Positions 1 to 6,846 are shown, numbered from the stretch's first letter. The stretch: 9,256 bases of DNA from Alistipes sp. (GCA_022511355.1 JAFLRS010000069.1:1-9256), one strand, 5' to 3'. Notes: a model not told the origin generated them from the letters alone. Numbers and translations are program-made.

Positions 1-10
1 CTATTGCCAT
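1..10 (-). CDS. Probable start of a leftward gene, cut by the window edge
   Basis: On the minus strand an ATG at 10-8 begins Met-Ala-Ile and then leaves the window. It is preceded by AGGAG (minus strand, 19-15) four bases upstream. Reading back in the same frame, a TAG stop occurs about 90 bases upstream and no ATG, GTG or TTG lies between, so this is the first usable start in its frame. It also lies downstream of a promoter-like sequence at 287-317 on the same strand. Three residues are too few to name a product. It could be a chance ATG; the ribosome-site spacing is a little short. Confidence 0.35.
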
Positions 11-280
11 TCGGCTCCTGTATGGCGGGGTTAATAATGCAGAAAGTGTGAAGCCTGATTTCCATCTATTGCGCAGAGGTTGTGGCTAACCTGAATCAAA
101 CAGACGAATATACAATACTCCACACCATGACGGATAAGGAGCCTGCAAAACGCACAGCTCGCATAATCTGTCAAGGAAGAGTGCCGCCGGTTGTCCTGAT
201 TCAAAAGAAATTGCCACATTTCTACGCAGACAATGCGAAAAACACTTTCGTATGTCAGTTAAGGGTATTGTTAACCCTTA
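11..280 (-). other. Long untranslated leader with possible small upstream ORF
   Basis: This stretch of about 270 bases lies between the predicted start of transcription near 280 and the ATG at 10. I recognise no known riboswitch class in it. It has small hairpins, for example AGGTT-N6-AACCT at 77-92 and CTCC/GGAG around 119-142. It also has two related blocks on the minus strand, TTTGAATCAGG followed directly by ACAACC (205-189) and TTTGATTCAGG followed after 6 bases by ACAACC (100-78). An open frame of 62 codons (219-31, minus) sits inside it and ends 20 bases before the ATG at 10. It is Cys- and His-rich, has no ribosome site and matches nothing I know, so it may be a leader peptide or chance. 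Confidence 0.3.
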
Positions 281-282
281 AC
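258..282. repeat. Inverted repeat at the leftward transcription start
   Basis: GTTAAGGGT (258-266) and ACCCTTAAC (274-282) are perfect 9-base inverted copies around a 7-base spacer. The repeat begins 4 bases downstream of the leftward -7 element (287-294), so it covers the expected first transcribed bases. That position fits a repressor operator or a hairpin at the very 5' end of the transcript. Neither arm is followed by a T-run, so it is not an intrinsic terminator. Confidence 0.55.
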
Positions 283-286
283 GTTG

Positions 287-317
287 CAAAGGTAGTTATT
301 TTTCAAAAACAAACAAC
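287..317 (-). promoter_or_regulatory. Leftward Bacteroidetes-type promoter
   Basis: On the minus strand TACCTTTG (294-287) fits the TAnnTTTG -7 element of Bacteroidetes. A GTTG (317-314) lies 19 bases upstream, a fair but imperfect -33 element. An inverted repeat AACAAC-ACCC-GTTGTT (312-327) overlaps the -33 position, and a second repeat (258-282) covers the start site. It would drive the gene that begins at base 10. The call rests on motif match and spacing only. Confidence 0.5.
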
Positions 318-347
318 ACCCGTTGTTGTCCTGAAGCTTTGCAGAAA

Positions 348-361
348 ACGCCGTATGGCGT
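348..361 (-). terminator. Weak hairpin, possible backup terminator
   Basis: ACGCC-GTAT-GGCGT forms a 5-bp GC-rich hairpin. Read on the minus strand it is followed by TTTTC (348-344). It lies between the main terminator of the acyl-CoA dehydrogenase operon and the next leftward promoter, so it could catch readthrough. The stem is short and the T-run poor. Confidence 0.25.
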
Positions 362-420
362 AAAAATCCCCGTACCGCGAGATTTTCGGAAAGAGGTTGT
401 GAGGAAAGCCGGAACATTAT

Positions 421-452
421 AAAAAAAGATGCCCCGAACAGGAGCATCTTTT
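421..452 (-). terminator. Intrinsic terminator of the etf/acyl-CoA dehydrogenase operon
   Basis: On the minus strand AAAAGATGCTCC pairs with GGGGCATCTTTT (one G-T pair) around a TGTTC loop, and the T-run continues to 421. It starts 21 bases after the TAA of the acyl-CoA dehydrogenase gene. Stem strength, loop size and the uninterrupted T tract make this a confident rho-independent terminator for leftward transcripts. Confidence 0.88.
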
Positions 453-473
453 CATTATAATTTGTATTCGCGC

Positions 474-2207
474 TTACTCTTCGGCGGGAGTTTCGGGCTG
501 AAGGGCGCGATAATAAGCGAGGTCTTCGGCCTTGAAGTTCTTTATGAACTCGAAATGTCCGTTAGCTTCGGCCTCGACCATGCGAACATACACATTGAGA
601 CTCTTGGTAAAGAGTTCGGGTGCGCGTGTAGCGTCGTCGAGGAGCAGGAGGCTCATCACGAGTGTACCGGTCATTTCGTAGAGTCGTCGAGCGAGGAAGT
701 CGTGGACGTCTTTGTCTGCGAATGCGGTAACGATGTTTGTAGCCTGTTCGAAGTTGTCGGTCAGTTTGACGAGACGAGCTTTGAGTTCGGCGAATTGGGG
801 AGCGGTTTCAGCCTCGAGCATTTCCCGTATGATGGAGAGATAGGTACCGTTGGTGATGTAGCGGATGGCTGCGACCACCTGAAGCTGAGTTGTACCCTCA
901 TATATCGACATGATTCGGGCATCGCGGTATAGACGCTGCGATTTGTACTCCATGATGAATCCCGAACCGCCGTGGATTTGGATGGCGTCGTATGCATTTT
1001 GGTTTGCATATTCCGAAGCCATACCTTTAGCCAGCGGGGTAAAGGCATCGGCCAGACGTGCATATTTTTTATTTTCGGCACGTTCTTCGGGAGTAAGGTC
1101 GCGTTCGCGACGGATATCGTCGAGAGCCTTGTATATATCGACGTAGCGTGCGGTCTGATAGAGGATGCTGCGGCTTGCGTCGAGTTTAGCCTTCATGCGA
1201 GCGAGCATATCGTATACTGCGGGGAATTCGATGATGGCTTTACCGAACTGTTTGCGGTCTTTGGCGTATGCGAGACCTTCGTTGTAGGCGGCCTGACTGA
1301 GTCCGGTGCTTTGCGCCGAGATTCCGAGACGGGCGCCGTTCATGAGAGCCATTACATACTTGATAAGACCGAGTTTGCGGTCGCCGCAGAGTTCTGCTTT
1401 GGCGTTTTTGTAGACGAGTTCGCAGGTAGGAGAGCCGTGGATACCGAGTTTGTGTTCGATGTGACGCACGGTAACGCCGCCCTGACGCTTGTCATAGATG
1501 AACATCGACAGACCGCGGCCGTCCTGGGTACCCTCTTCGGAACGTGCGAGTACGAGATGGATGTCGGAGTCGCCGTTGGTGATGAAACGCTTTACGCCGT
1601 TGAGCAGCCAGCAACCATCCTCTTCGCTGTATGTAGCTTTGAGCATTACGCGCTGGAGGTCGGAGCCTGCATCGGGTTCGGTGAGGTCCATCGACATGGT
1701 TTCGCCTTCGCATACGCGCGGGATATACTTCTGTCGCTGTTCTTCGTTTCCGAATTCATAGAGGGTTTCGATACAGTCCTGAAGCGACCATATATTCTGG
1801 AAGCCGGCATCGGCTGCCGAGATTATTTCCGAGATCATCGAGTAGGGGACGATGGGGAAGTTGAGGCCTCCGTAGCGGCGAGGCATCGACACGCCGTTGA
1901 GTCCGGCCTTGATGGTAGCTTCGAGATTTTCTTTGGTTTTTTCGGCGTAGACCATTCGTCCGTCCACGAGATGCGGGCCTTCGAGATCGACGCTTTCGCT
2001 GTTGGGTTCTATGATTTCGGCAGCTATTTCGCCTGCGATATCGAGTACCCGGTCATAGTTGGCGAGTGCGTCCTGCAGATCTACGGGAGCATCGGCGAAG
2101 CTGTCTTTGTCGCTGTAGTTGCGCTCTTTGAGTTCGACGATGCGCTTCATCAGCGGATGGTTCAGATGGAACTTTATTTCCGGATTGTCTGTATAGAAAT
2201 TAGCCAT
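474..2207 (-). CDS. Acyl-CoA dehydrogenase (long form, C-terminal extension)
   Basis: FAD enzyme that oxidises an acyl-CoA to the 2,3-enoyl-CoA, or runs in reverse, passing electrons to an electron-transfer flavoprotein; cytoplasmic. The 577-residue product has the family order: N-terminal helical part (about 40-165), middle beta domain with TEPDAGSD (176-183) and a KRFITNGDSD segment (206-215), and C-terminal helical part with KDRKQFG (316-322), IHGGSGF (411-417) and IYEGTTQLQ (435-443). Glu437 in the last motif aligns with the catalytic base of medium- and short-chain enzymes. Residues 460-577 are an extra helical region, as in the roughly 580-600-residue subfamily that includes DmdC-like enzymes; classic members have about 380. 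A charged stretch at 362-381 looks like an insertion. It is the last gene of the etfB-etfA operon, 20 bp after etfA, with AAGGAGG 8 bases before the ATG. The substrate cannot be told from sequence. Confidence 0.95.
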   Translation of the reverse strand: MANFYTDNPEIKFHLNHPLMKRIVELKERNYSDKDSFADAPVDLQDALANYDRVLDIAGEIAAEIIEPNSESVDLEGPHLVDGRMVYAEKTKENLEATIKAGLNGVSMPRRYGGLNFPIVPYSMISEIISAADAGFQNIWSLQDCIETLYEFGNEEQRQKYIPRVCEGETMSMDLTEPDAGSDLQRVMLKATYSEEDGCWLLNGVKRFITNGDSDIHLVLARSEEGTQDGRGLSMFIYDKRQGGVTVRHIEHKLGIHGSPTCELVYKNAKAELCGDRKLGLIKYVMALMNGARLGISAQSTGLSQAAYNEGLAYAKDRKQFGKAIIEFPAVYDMLARMKAKLDASRSILYQTARYVDIYKALDDIRRERDLTPEERAENKKYARLADAFTPLAKGMASEYANQNAYDAIQIHGGSGFIMEYKSQRLYRDARIMSIYEGTTQLQVVAAIRYITNGTYLSIIREMLEAETAPQFAELKARLVKLTDNFEQATNIVTAFADKDVHDFLARRLYEMTGTLVMSLLLLDDATRAPELFTKSLNVYVRMVEAEANGHFEFIKNFKAEDLAYYRALQPETPAEE

Positions 2208-2215
2208 GATATTAT

Positions 2216-2222
2216 CCTCCTT
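2216..2222 (-). promoter_or_regulatory. Strong ribosome binding site of the acyl-CoA dehydrogenase gene
   Basis: AAGGAGG on the minus strand, 8 bases upstream of the ATG at 2207. It lies inside the 20-bp gap after the etfA stop. Strong Shine-Dalgarno sites are uncommon in Bacteroidetes, and the first gene of this operon has none; this one fixes the start codon. Confidence 0.8.
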
Positions 2223-2227
2223 GAGCC

Positions 2228-3250
2228 TTATTTGCTGTTTTGCTTGTAATATTTAATCATCTTGGGGATGACCTCTTCGACGGTACCTGTGATTACGTAG
2301 TCGGCGATTGCATTGATGGGAGCATTGGGGTCGCTGTTCACCGAGATGATGATTTTGCTGTCCTGCATACCTGCGATGTGCTGAATCTGACCGCTGATAC
2401 CGCAAGCGATGTAGACTTTGGGATGAACGGTGACGCCGGTCTGACCTATCTGACGGTCATGGTCGCAGAATCCCGCATCGACTGCTGCGCGGCTGCCTCC
2501 GACCTCTGCGTGGAGTTCTTTGGCGAGTTCGAAGAGCATATCGAAGTTTTCGCGGCTGCCCATTCCGAAGCCTCCGGCGATTACGATGGGGGAGCCGGTG
2601 AGGTTGTGTTTGGCCTTTTCGATGTGTCGGTCGAGTACTTTGACCACGTAATCGGTTTGGGGCACATACTTGGCCACATCTTCGAGAACGACTTTGCCGG
2701 GATAGTTTTCGTCGAGTACTTCCATTTTCATCACTCCCTGACGAACGGTAGCCATTTGCGGGCGGTGTTCGGGATTGACGATGGTGGCTATGATGTTACC
2801 GCCGAAAGCGGGACGAATCTGATAGAGCAGATTGTCGTATTTGGTACCGGTTTTGACGTCGGTATGGTCACCGATTTCGAGCGAGGTGCAGTCTGCAGTA
2901 AGTCCGCTGGTGAGGGCCGACGAAACGCGGGGACCGAGGTCGCGACCGATGACGGTTGCGCCCATGAGGCAGATTTGGGGTTTCTCCTGTTTGAAGAGAT
3001 TGACCAGAATCGAGGTATGGGGCAGCGAGGTGTAGGGGAAGAGTCCTTCCGCATCGAAGATGTGGAGGACATCCACGCCGAAGGGCAGGATTTGTTTTTC
3101 CACCTTTCCTGCGATGCCTGTTCCGGCCACGACGGCTTCGAGTTGCACGCCGAGCTGATTGGCGAGTTTGCGACCTTTGGTCAGCAGCTCCTGAGATACT
3201 TGGGCGACGGTAGTGCCTTCGATCTCGCAATAAACGTATACGTTATTCAT
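2228..3250 (-). CDS. etfA: Electron transfer flavoprotein, alpha subunit
   Basis: Alpha subunit of the heterodimeric EtfAB flavoprotein; binds the FAD that exchanges electrons with the acyl-CoA dehydrogenase. The 340-residue product has the N-terminal nucleotide-binding-like domain with RDLGPRVSSAL (103-113) and the C-terminal FAD domain: GGFGMGSRENF (226-236), GGSRAAVDAGF (251-261), QIGQTG (267-272), CGISGQIQH (283-291) and SDPNAPI (306-312). Ser253, Arg254, Thr271 and His291 match FAD-contacting positions of known Etfs. The usual INKDPDAPI is VNSDPNAPI here, with Lys replaced by Ser. Length is normal for the family. It sits 18 bp after etfB, with GGAGG 9 bases before the ATG, and 20 bp before the dehydrogenase, so the three are co-transcribed. 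FixB is the alternative name for related proteins, but no nitrogen-fixation or carnitine genes are nearby. Confidence 0.95.
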   Translation of the reverse strand: MNNVYVYCEIEGTTVAQVSQELLTKGRKLANQLGVQLEAVVAGTGIAGKVEKQILPFGVDVLHIFDAEGLFPYTSLPHTSILVNLFKQEKPQICLMGATVIGRDLGPRVSSALTSGLTADCTSLEIGDHTDVKTGTKYDNLLYQIRPAFGGNIIATIVNPEHRPQMATVRQGVMKMEVLDENYPGKVVLEDVAKYVPQTDYVVKVLDRHIEKAKHNLTGSPIVIAGGFGMGSRENFDMLFELAKELHAEVGGSRAAVDAGFCDHDRQIGQTGVTVHPKVYIACGISGQIQHIAGMQDSKIIISVNSDPNAPINAIADYVITGTVEEVIPKMIKYYKQNSK

Positions 3251-3259
3251 AATTTGAGT

Positions 3260-3264
3260 CCTCC
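3260..3264 (-). promoter_or_regulatory. Ribosome binding site of etfA
   Basis: GGAGG on the minus strand, 9 bases upstream of the etfA ATG at 3250 and within the 18-bp gap after the etfB stop. It supports that start and shows that translation inside the operon uses classical initiation. Confidence 0.75.
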
Positions 3265-3268
3265 GATA

Positions 3269-4162
3269 TTATCCGATGGTGTGGTTAGCGAGCAGTTCCA
3301 CTATGAGTGCCTCCACATCGGCATCGCTTCCGGTGAGGGCTTGGCTCTCTTTGGCTTGGAACGAGATATTCTGCACGGTTTTCACCTTGGTAGGCGAGCC
3401 GTTGAGTCCGCACTGCTGTACATCTCCGTCGATGTCGGCCACGGTCCACTCTTTGAGGTTGAGATAGGGGCGATTGTCATAGAGTTCGGCATAGGGAAGT
3501 TCTTTGCCGTCTTTGGTGACTTCCGCTTTTTCGAGTCCGCCGAGAGCGAGTTTATACTTCATTACGAGTTTGGCGTTGCAGGGTCGGCAGGGAGCTGCGC
3601 TTCCGTTCACCGTAATAACGAGCGGCAGGGGAGCCTCTACGGTTTCAACGCCGCCGTCGATATGTCGGCGGATTGTAATTTTTCGTAATTTTTCATCGAG
3701 GTCGAGGATTTCTTCGGCATAGGTTACCTGCGGGAGGCCGAGTTTTTCAGCCACTTGGGGACCTACCTGAGCGGTATCGCCGTCGATAGCCTGACGACCG
3801 CCGAGTATGATGTCGAATTGTCCGATTTTCCGGATGGCGGTAGCGATGGCATAGGATGTAGCCAGAGTATCTGCACCTGCGAAAGCGCGGTCGGTGAGCA
3901 GAATGCCGTCATCGGCACCGCGATATAATCCTTGACGAATGATTTCTGCCGCGCGTCCGGGGCCCATGGTGAGCATGGTTACGGTCGAGCCGGGGAACCG
4001 GTCTTTCAGTCGGAGGGCCTGTTCGAGAGCGTTGAGGTCTTCCGGATTGAAAATGGCGGGCAGGGCTGCACGGTTGATTGTACCGTCAGCTTTCATAGCA
4101 TCTTTCCCCACATTGCGAGTGTCGGGTACTTGCTTAGCCAGAACAACAATTTTCAAACTCAT
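3269..4162 (-). CDS. etfB: Electron transfer flavoprotein, beta subunit
   Basis: Beta subunit of EtfAB, the partner of the downstream etfA product and first gene of the operon. The 297-residue product starts MSLKIVVLAKQVPDT and keeps the family landmarks KQVPDT (10-15), NPEDLNALEQAL (39-50), a glycine-rich loop TMGPGRAAEI (65-74), GGRQAIDGDTAQVGP (121-135) and GSPTKV (255-260). AIDGDTAQVGP is the form found in FixA-type and NAD(H)-linked bifurcating Etfs; human ETFB has a diverged segment with Asp-Cys-Asn at this point and binds AMP instead of a second FAD. That suggests two FADs and an NADH link, but this is inference. The length is somewhat above the usual 250-270 residues. No Shine-Dalgarno site precedes the ATG; the upstream bases are A/T-rich, as is normal for Bacteroidetes. 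A clear promoter lies 60 bp upstream. Confidence 0.95.
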   Translation of the reverse strand: MSLKIVVLAKQVPDTRNVGKDAMKADGTINRAALPAIFNPEDLNALEQALRLKDRFPGSTVTMLTMGPGRAAEIIRQGLYRGADDGILLTDRAFAGADTLATSYAIATAIRKIGQFDIILGGRQAIDGDTAQVGPQVAEKLGLPQVTYAEEILDLDEKLRKITIRRHIDGGVETVEAPLPLVITVNGSAAPCRPCNAKLVMKYKLALGGLEKAEVTKDGKELPYAELYDNRPYLNLKEWTVADIDGDVQQCGLNGSPTKVKTVQNISFQAKESQALTGSDADVEALIVELLANHTIG

Positions 4163-4221
4163 TTTTCAATTATAATTGGTGTTAATATATTCGTTTCATT
4201 ACGATGTCCGTAAAGTTGCTG

Positions 4222-4253
4222 CAAAAATAGGTTAAAATGGCGGAGCCTGCAAA
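4222..4253 (-). promoter_or_regulatory. Promoter of the etfB-etfA-acyl-CoA dehydrogenase operon
   Basis: On the minus strand TTTG (4253-4250), a 20-base spacer and TATTTTTG (4229-4222) match the Bacteroidetes primary-sigma consensus TTTG-N19-21-TAnnTTTG exactly. Transcription should begin near 4215, giving a leader of about 50 bases before the etfB ATG. The -33 element lies in a small hairpin-forming sequence, CCTGC-N8-GCAGG (4246-4263). Confidence 0.8.
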
Positions 4254-4304
4254 AAACGGCAGGAATTTACACCACTATATACGGATTTTCGCCACATTAT
4301 CGTG

Positions 4305-4319
4305 TACGTTGCTAACGTA
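4305..4319. repeat. Short inverted repeat across the pheT stop codon
   Basis: TACGTT (4305-4310) and AACGTA (4314-4319) are inverted copies around a 3-base spacer that contains part of the pheT TAG stop. There is no T-run after it on either strand, so it is a poor terminator. No convincing terminator follows pheT before the etfB promoter, so pheT transcripts may run into the etf operon. Confidence 0.35.
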
Positions 4320-6774
4320 TTTGCGCACCTGCGCGGAGTTCGAACTGCTTTTGCAGATTCTCCATGGTGCGTTCTATCATCTTGTCGTTGAGGGTTTGGG
4401 TCTTGTCCTCGAGTACGAAGCTGAGAGCATAAGACTTTTTGCCTGCGGGCAGTTTTTCGCCTTCGTATACGTCGAACAGCGTCACGCTTTTGAGCAGTCG
4501 TTTTTCGGTGGCGAGGGCTATGTCGCGCAGTTGTTCGAAGGTTACCGAGCGGTCCACGAGCAGAGCGAGGTCGCGATGCACTTCGGGGAACTTCGACAGC
4601 TCTTCGGCCTTGACGATATGTTTTTTGGTGCTTTTGACGAGTCGGTCGAAATCTATTTCTGCGAAATATACCTCTTGTTTAATGTCGAAGGTTTTGGTTA
4701 TTTTGGGGTTCACGACTCCCAGTTTTGCGAGTTCGCTTCCGTTGAGCGACATGGTTACGGCTTCGCCGAATATGTCGCATTCGGCCGTTTCGGTTTTGAT
4801 TCTGTTGAGGTCGGTTCCGAGACGTTTGAGGACCAGTTCCACGGCTGCTTTGAGCGTGAAGAACGAGGAGCGGCGTCCCTTTTCATTCCAAGTCTGGGCG
4901 TTTTGGTCGCCGGTTACGGCAATTCCCAGACGATAGCCTTCCGAATAGGGAGCGAGTCCGTTTTCGGCGTTGCGGTTTTCGGCATTATAGAAGTAGCAGT
5001 TCCCGAATTCGTATAGTTTGAGGTCGGCATTTCTGCGGTTCACGTTGAGCTGTACCGTTTCGAGCATATTGAAGAGCAGAGTCTGCCGCAGCACGTTGAG
5101 GTCGGCGCTGAGGGGATTCATTATTTTCACGCACTTTTCGGCCGTGAACGAAACGAGTTCGTCGTAGTATGCCGATTTGGTAAGCGAGTTCGACATGGTT
5201 TCCACGTAGCCGCGTGCGGTGAGCATATCCGACAACATATTTATTAAACGCGGTTTGTCGGGTTTGGGGCTGTACGAGAGGGTGGAGTTCACGTGTTCGG
5301 GAATTTCCACGTTGTTGTAGCCGTAGATGCGGAGAATCTCTTCTATCAGGTCGGCTTCGCGCTGCACGTCCACGCGGTAGGGCGGGACGGCCACGCTGAG
5401 TACTCCGTCTTTTTCGGCTTCGATTTTCACTTCGAGTGCTTCGAGTATGGTTCGCACGGTCTCTTCGGGGATATGTTTTCCGATGAGGGCGTCGATGCGT
5501 GCGAATGAGATGTCGAAGCGGAAGTCTTGTGCGGGTACGGGGCGGATGTCGGTAATATCGCTGGATATTTTACCGCCTGCCAGTTCTTTCATGAGCAGAG
5601 CGGCCCGTTTGATTGCGTATACCTGAATATTGGGGTCGATGCCGCGTTCGTAGCGGAACGAGGCGTCGGTGTTGAGTCCGAAGCGTTTGGCTGTTTTGCG
5701 GACCCATACGGGGTTGAAGTATGCGCATTCGATGAATACGTCCGTGGTAGAGTCGCTGATTCCCGAATCGAGACCTCCGAAGACGCCGGCGATGCACATC
5801 GGTTTTTCGGCCGAGCATATCATGAGGTCGTTGGCTGTGAGTTTGCGTTCCACGCCGTCGAGTGTCACGAATGGGGTTCCTTCGGGGCAGGTTTTCACCA
5901 CCACTTTGCCTCCGTCGATTTTTGCTGCGTCGAATGCATGGAGCGGCTGTCCGAGTTCGAAGAGTACGAAGTTGGTTATATCGACGAGGTTGTTTTTGGG
6001 GTTGATGCCTGCTGCTCGAAGCCAGTTCTGCATCCATTCGGGCGACGGTCCGATTTTGCATCCGGTGACCGTGACTCCGGCATATCGCGGGCAGGCTTCG
6101 CTGTTTTGCACCTCTATATCTATTTCGAGGTTGCGGTTATCGACTTCGAAGGCGCTCACGTCGGGCATACGGAGTCGTGTTTGGTGTCCGCGGCTGCGCA
6201 GATAGGCTGCGAGGTCGCGTGCCACGCCTATGTGCGAAGCGGCATCCGCGCGGTTGGGTGTGAGACCTATGGTTATGAGATAATCGTCTTTGATTCCGAG
6301 GTATTCGCGTGCGGGCGTGCCGGTTGCTGCATTGTCGGGCAGTTCCATGATGCCTGCATGGTCTGAGCCTATGCCGAGTTCATCTTCGGCGCACAGCATT
6401 CCGAAGGACTCCACGCCTCTGATTTTACTCTTTTTTATTTTGAACTCTTCATCGCCGCCGTCGGGGTAGAGTACGGTGCCGATTGTAGCGCACAGCACTT
6501 TGAGTCCTGCGCGGCAGTTATGTGCGCCGCAGACTATTTGTAGCGGTTCTCCGGCACCGACATCGACGGTAGTTACATTGAGGTGGTCGCTGTCGGGGTG
6601 TGGCTGACAGGTGAGTACCTCTGCCACGACCACGCCTTCGAGTCCGCCCTTGACCGATTCCACTTTTTCGAGGCCCTCGACTTCGAGTCCGGTATCGGTA
6701 AGGATTCGGGCTATTTCTTCGGCCGTCAAATCGGTATCGACGTAATTTTTGAGCCAGTTGTAAGATATATTCAT
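4312..6774 (-). CDS. pheT: Phenylalanine--tRNA ligase, beta subunit
   Basis: Beta subunit of the heterotetrameric phenylalanyl-tRNA synthetase; with PheS it charges tRNA-Phe, and its own domains bind tRNA and edit mischarged Tyr-tRNA. The 820-residue product has the full bacterial layout: N-terminal MNISYNWLKNYV, a tRNA-binding OB fold (about 42-150, with HPDSDHLNV at 59-67 and KSKIRGVESFGMLCAEDE at 115-132), the B3/B4 editing domain (about 215-385, with GQPLHAFD at 275-282 and DASFRYERGIDP at 370-381), B5 (about 417-490, with PPYRVDVQREADLIEEI), a catalytic-like core (500-700) and a C-terminal anticodon-binding FDX-ACB fold (725-820, with KFPEVHRDLALLVD and LPAGKKSYALSFVL). Length is normal. 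No pheS lies beside it. The ATG has no Shine-Dalgarno site and follows a TATCTTTG promoter element by about 37 bases. Confidence 0.97.
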   Translation of the reverse strand: MNISYNWLKNYVDTDLTAEEIARILTDTGLEVEGLEKVESVKGGLEGVVVAEVLTCQPHPDSDHLNVTTVDVGAGEPLQIVCGAHNCRAGLKVLCATIGTVLYPDGGDEEFKIKKSKIRGVESFGMLCAEDELGIGSDHAGIMELPDNAATGTPAREYLGIKDDYLITIGLTPNRADAASHIGVARDLAAYLRSRGHQTRLRMPDVSAFEVDNRNLEIDIEVQNSEACPRYAGVTVTGCKIGPSPEWMQNWLRAAGINPKNNLVDITNFVLFELGQPLHAFDAAKIDGGKVVVKTCPEGTPFVTLDGVERKLTANDLMICSAEKPMCIAGVFGGLDSGISDSTTDVFIECAYFNPVWVRKTAKRFGLNTDASFRYERGIDPNIQVYAIKRAALLMKELAGGKISSDITDIRPVPAQDFRFDISFARIDALIGKHIPEETVRTILEALEVKIEAEKDGVLSVAVPPYRVDVQREADLIEEILRIYGYNNVEIPEHVNSTLSYSPKPDKPRLINMLSDMLTARGYVETMSNSLTKSAYYDELVSFTAEKCVKIMNPLSADLNVLRQTLLFNMLETVQLNVNRRNADLKLYEFGNCYFYNAENRNAENGLAPYSEGYRLGIAVTGDQNAQTWNEKGRRSSFFTLKAAVELVLKRLGTDLNRIKTETAECDIFGEAVTMSLNGSELAKLGVVNPKITKTFDIKQEVYFAEIDFDRLVKSTKKHIVKAEELSKFPEVHRDLALLVDRSVTFEQLRDIALATEKRLLKSVTLFDVYEGEKLPAGKKSYALSFVLEDKTQTLNDKMIERTMENLQKQFELRAGAQIR

Positions 6775-6811
6775 AATTGTCGTGTTGTATGTTTTGTCTT
6801 CGAAAAACAGA

Positions 6812-6819
6812 CAAAGATA
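6812..6819 (-). promoter_or_regulatory. Promoter -7 element of pheT
   Basis: TATCTTTG on the minus strand matches TAnnTTTG and lies 37 bases upstream of the pheT ATG. No good TTTG is found 19-21 bases further upstream (around 6839-6844), so the -33 half is weak. It faces away from the promoter of the CotH-family gene; the two -7 elements are about 50 bases apart. Confidence 0.6.
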
Positions 6820-6846
6820 CTAATTTTATTTTATTCGAGGAGTAAA

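Noticed and set aside
82..363. A 93-codon plus-strand frame at the left end
   Set aside because: It starts with GTG without a ribosome site, crosses the leftward promoter and both inverted repeats, and has no recognisable sequence features.
972..3688. Two long open frames on the plus strand (425 and 482 codons) opposite the etf/dehydrogenase operon
   Set aside because: They lie wholly antisense to genes with clear family motifs, overlap each other at their ends, and encode low-complexity Phe-, Glu-, Asp- and Val-rich products with no recognisable domain. Codon bias of the real genes on the other strand explains them.
4246..4263. CCTGC-N8-GCAGG hairpin as a terminator of pheT
   Set aside because: The stem is only 5 bp, the T-tract lies in the loop rather than after the stem, and the sequence contains the -33 element of the etfB promoter.
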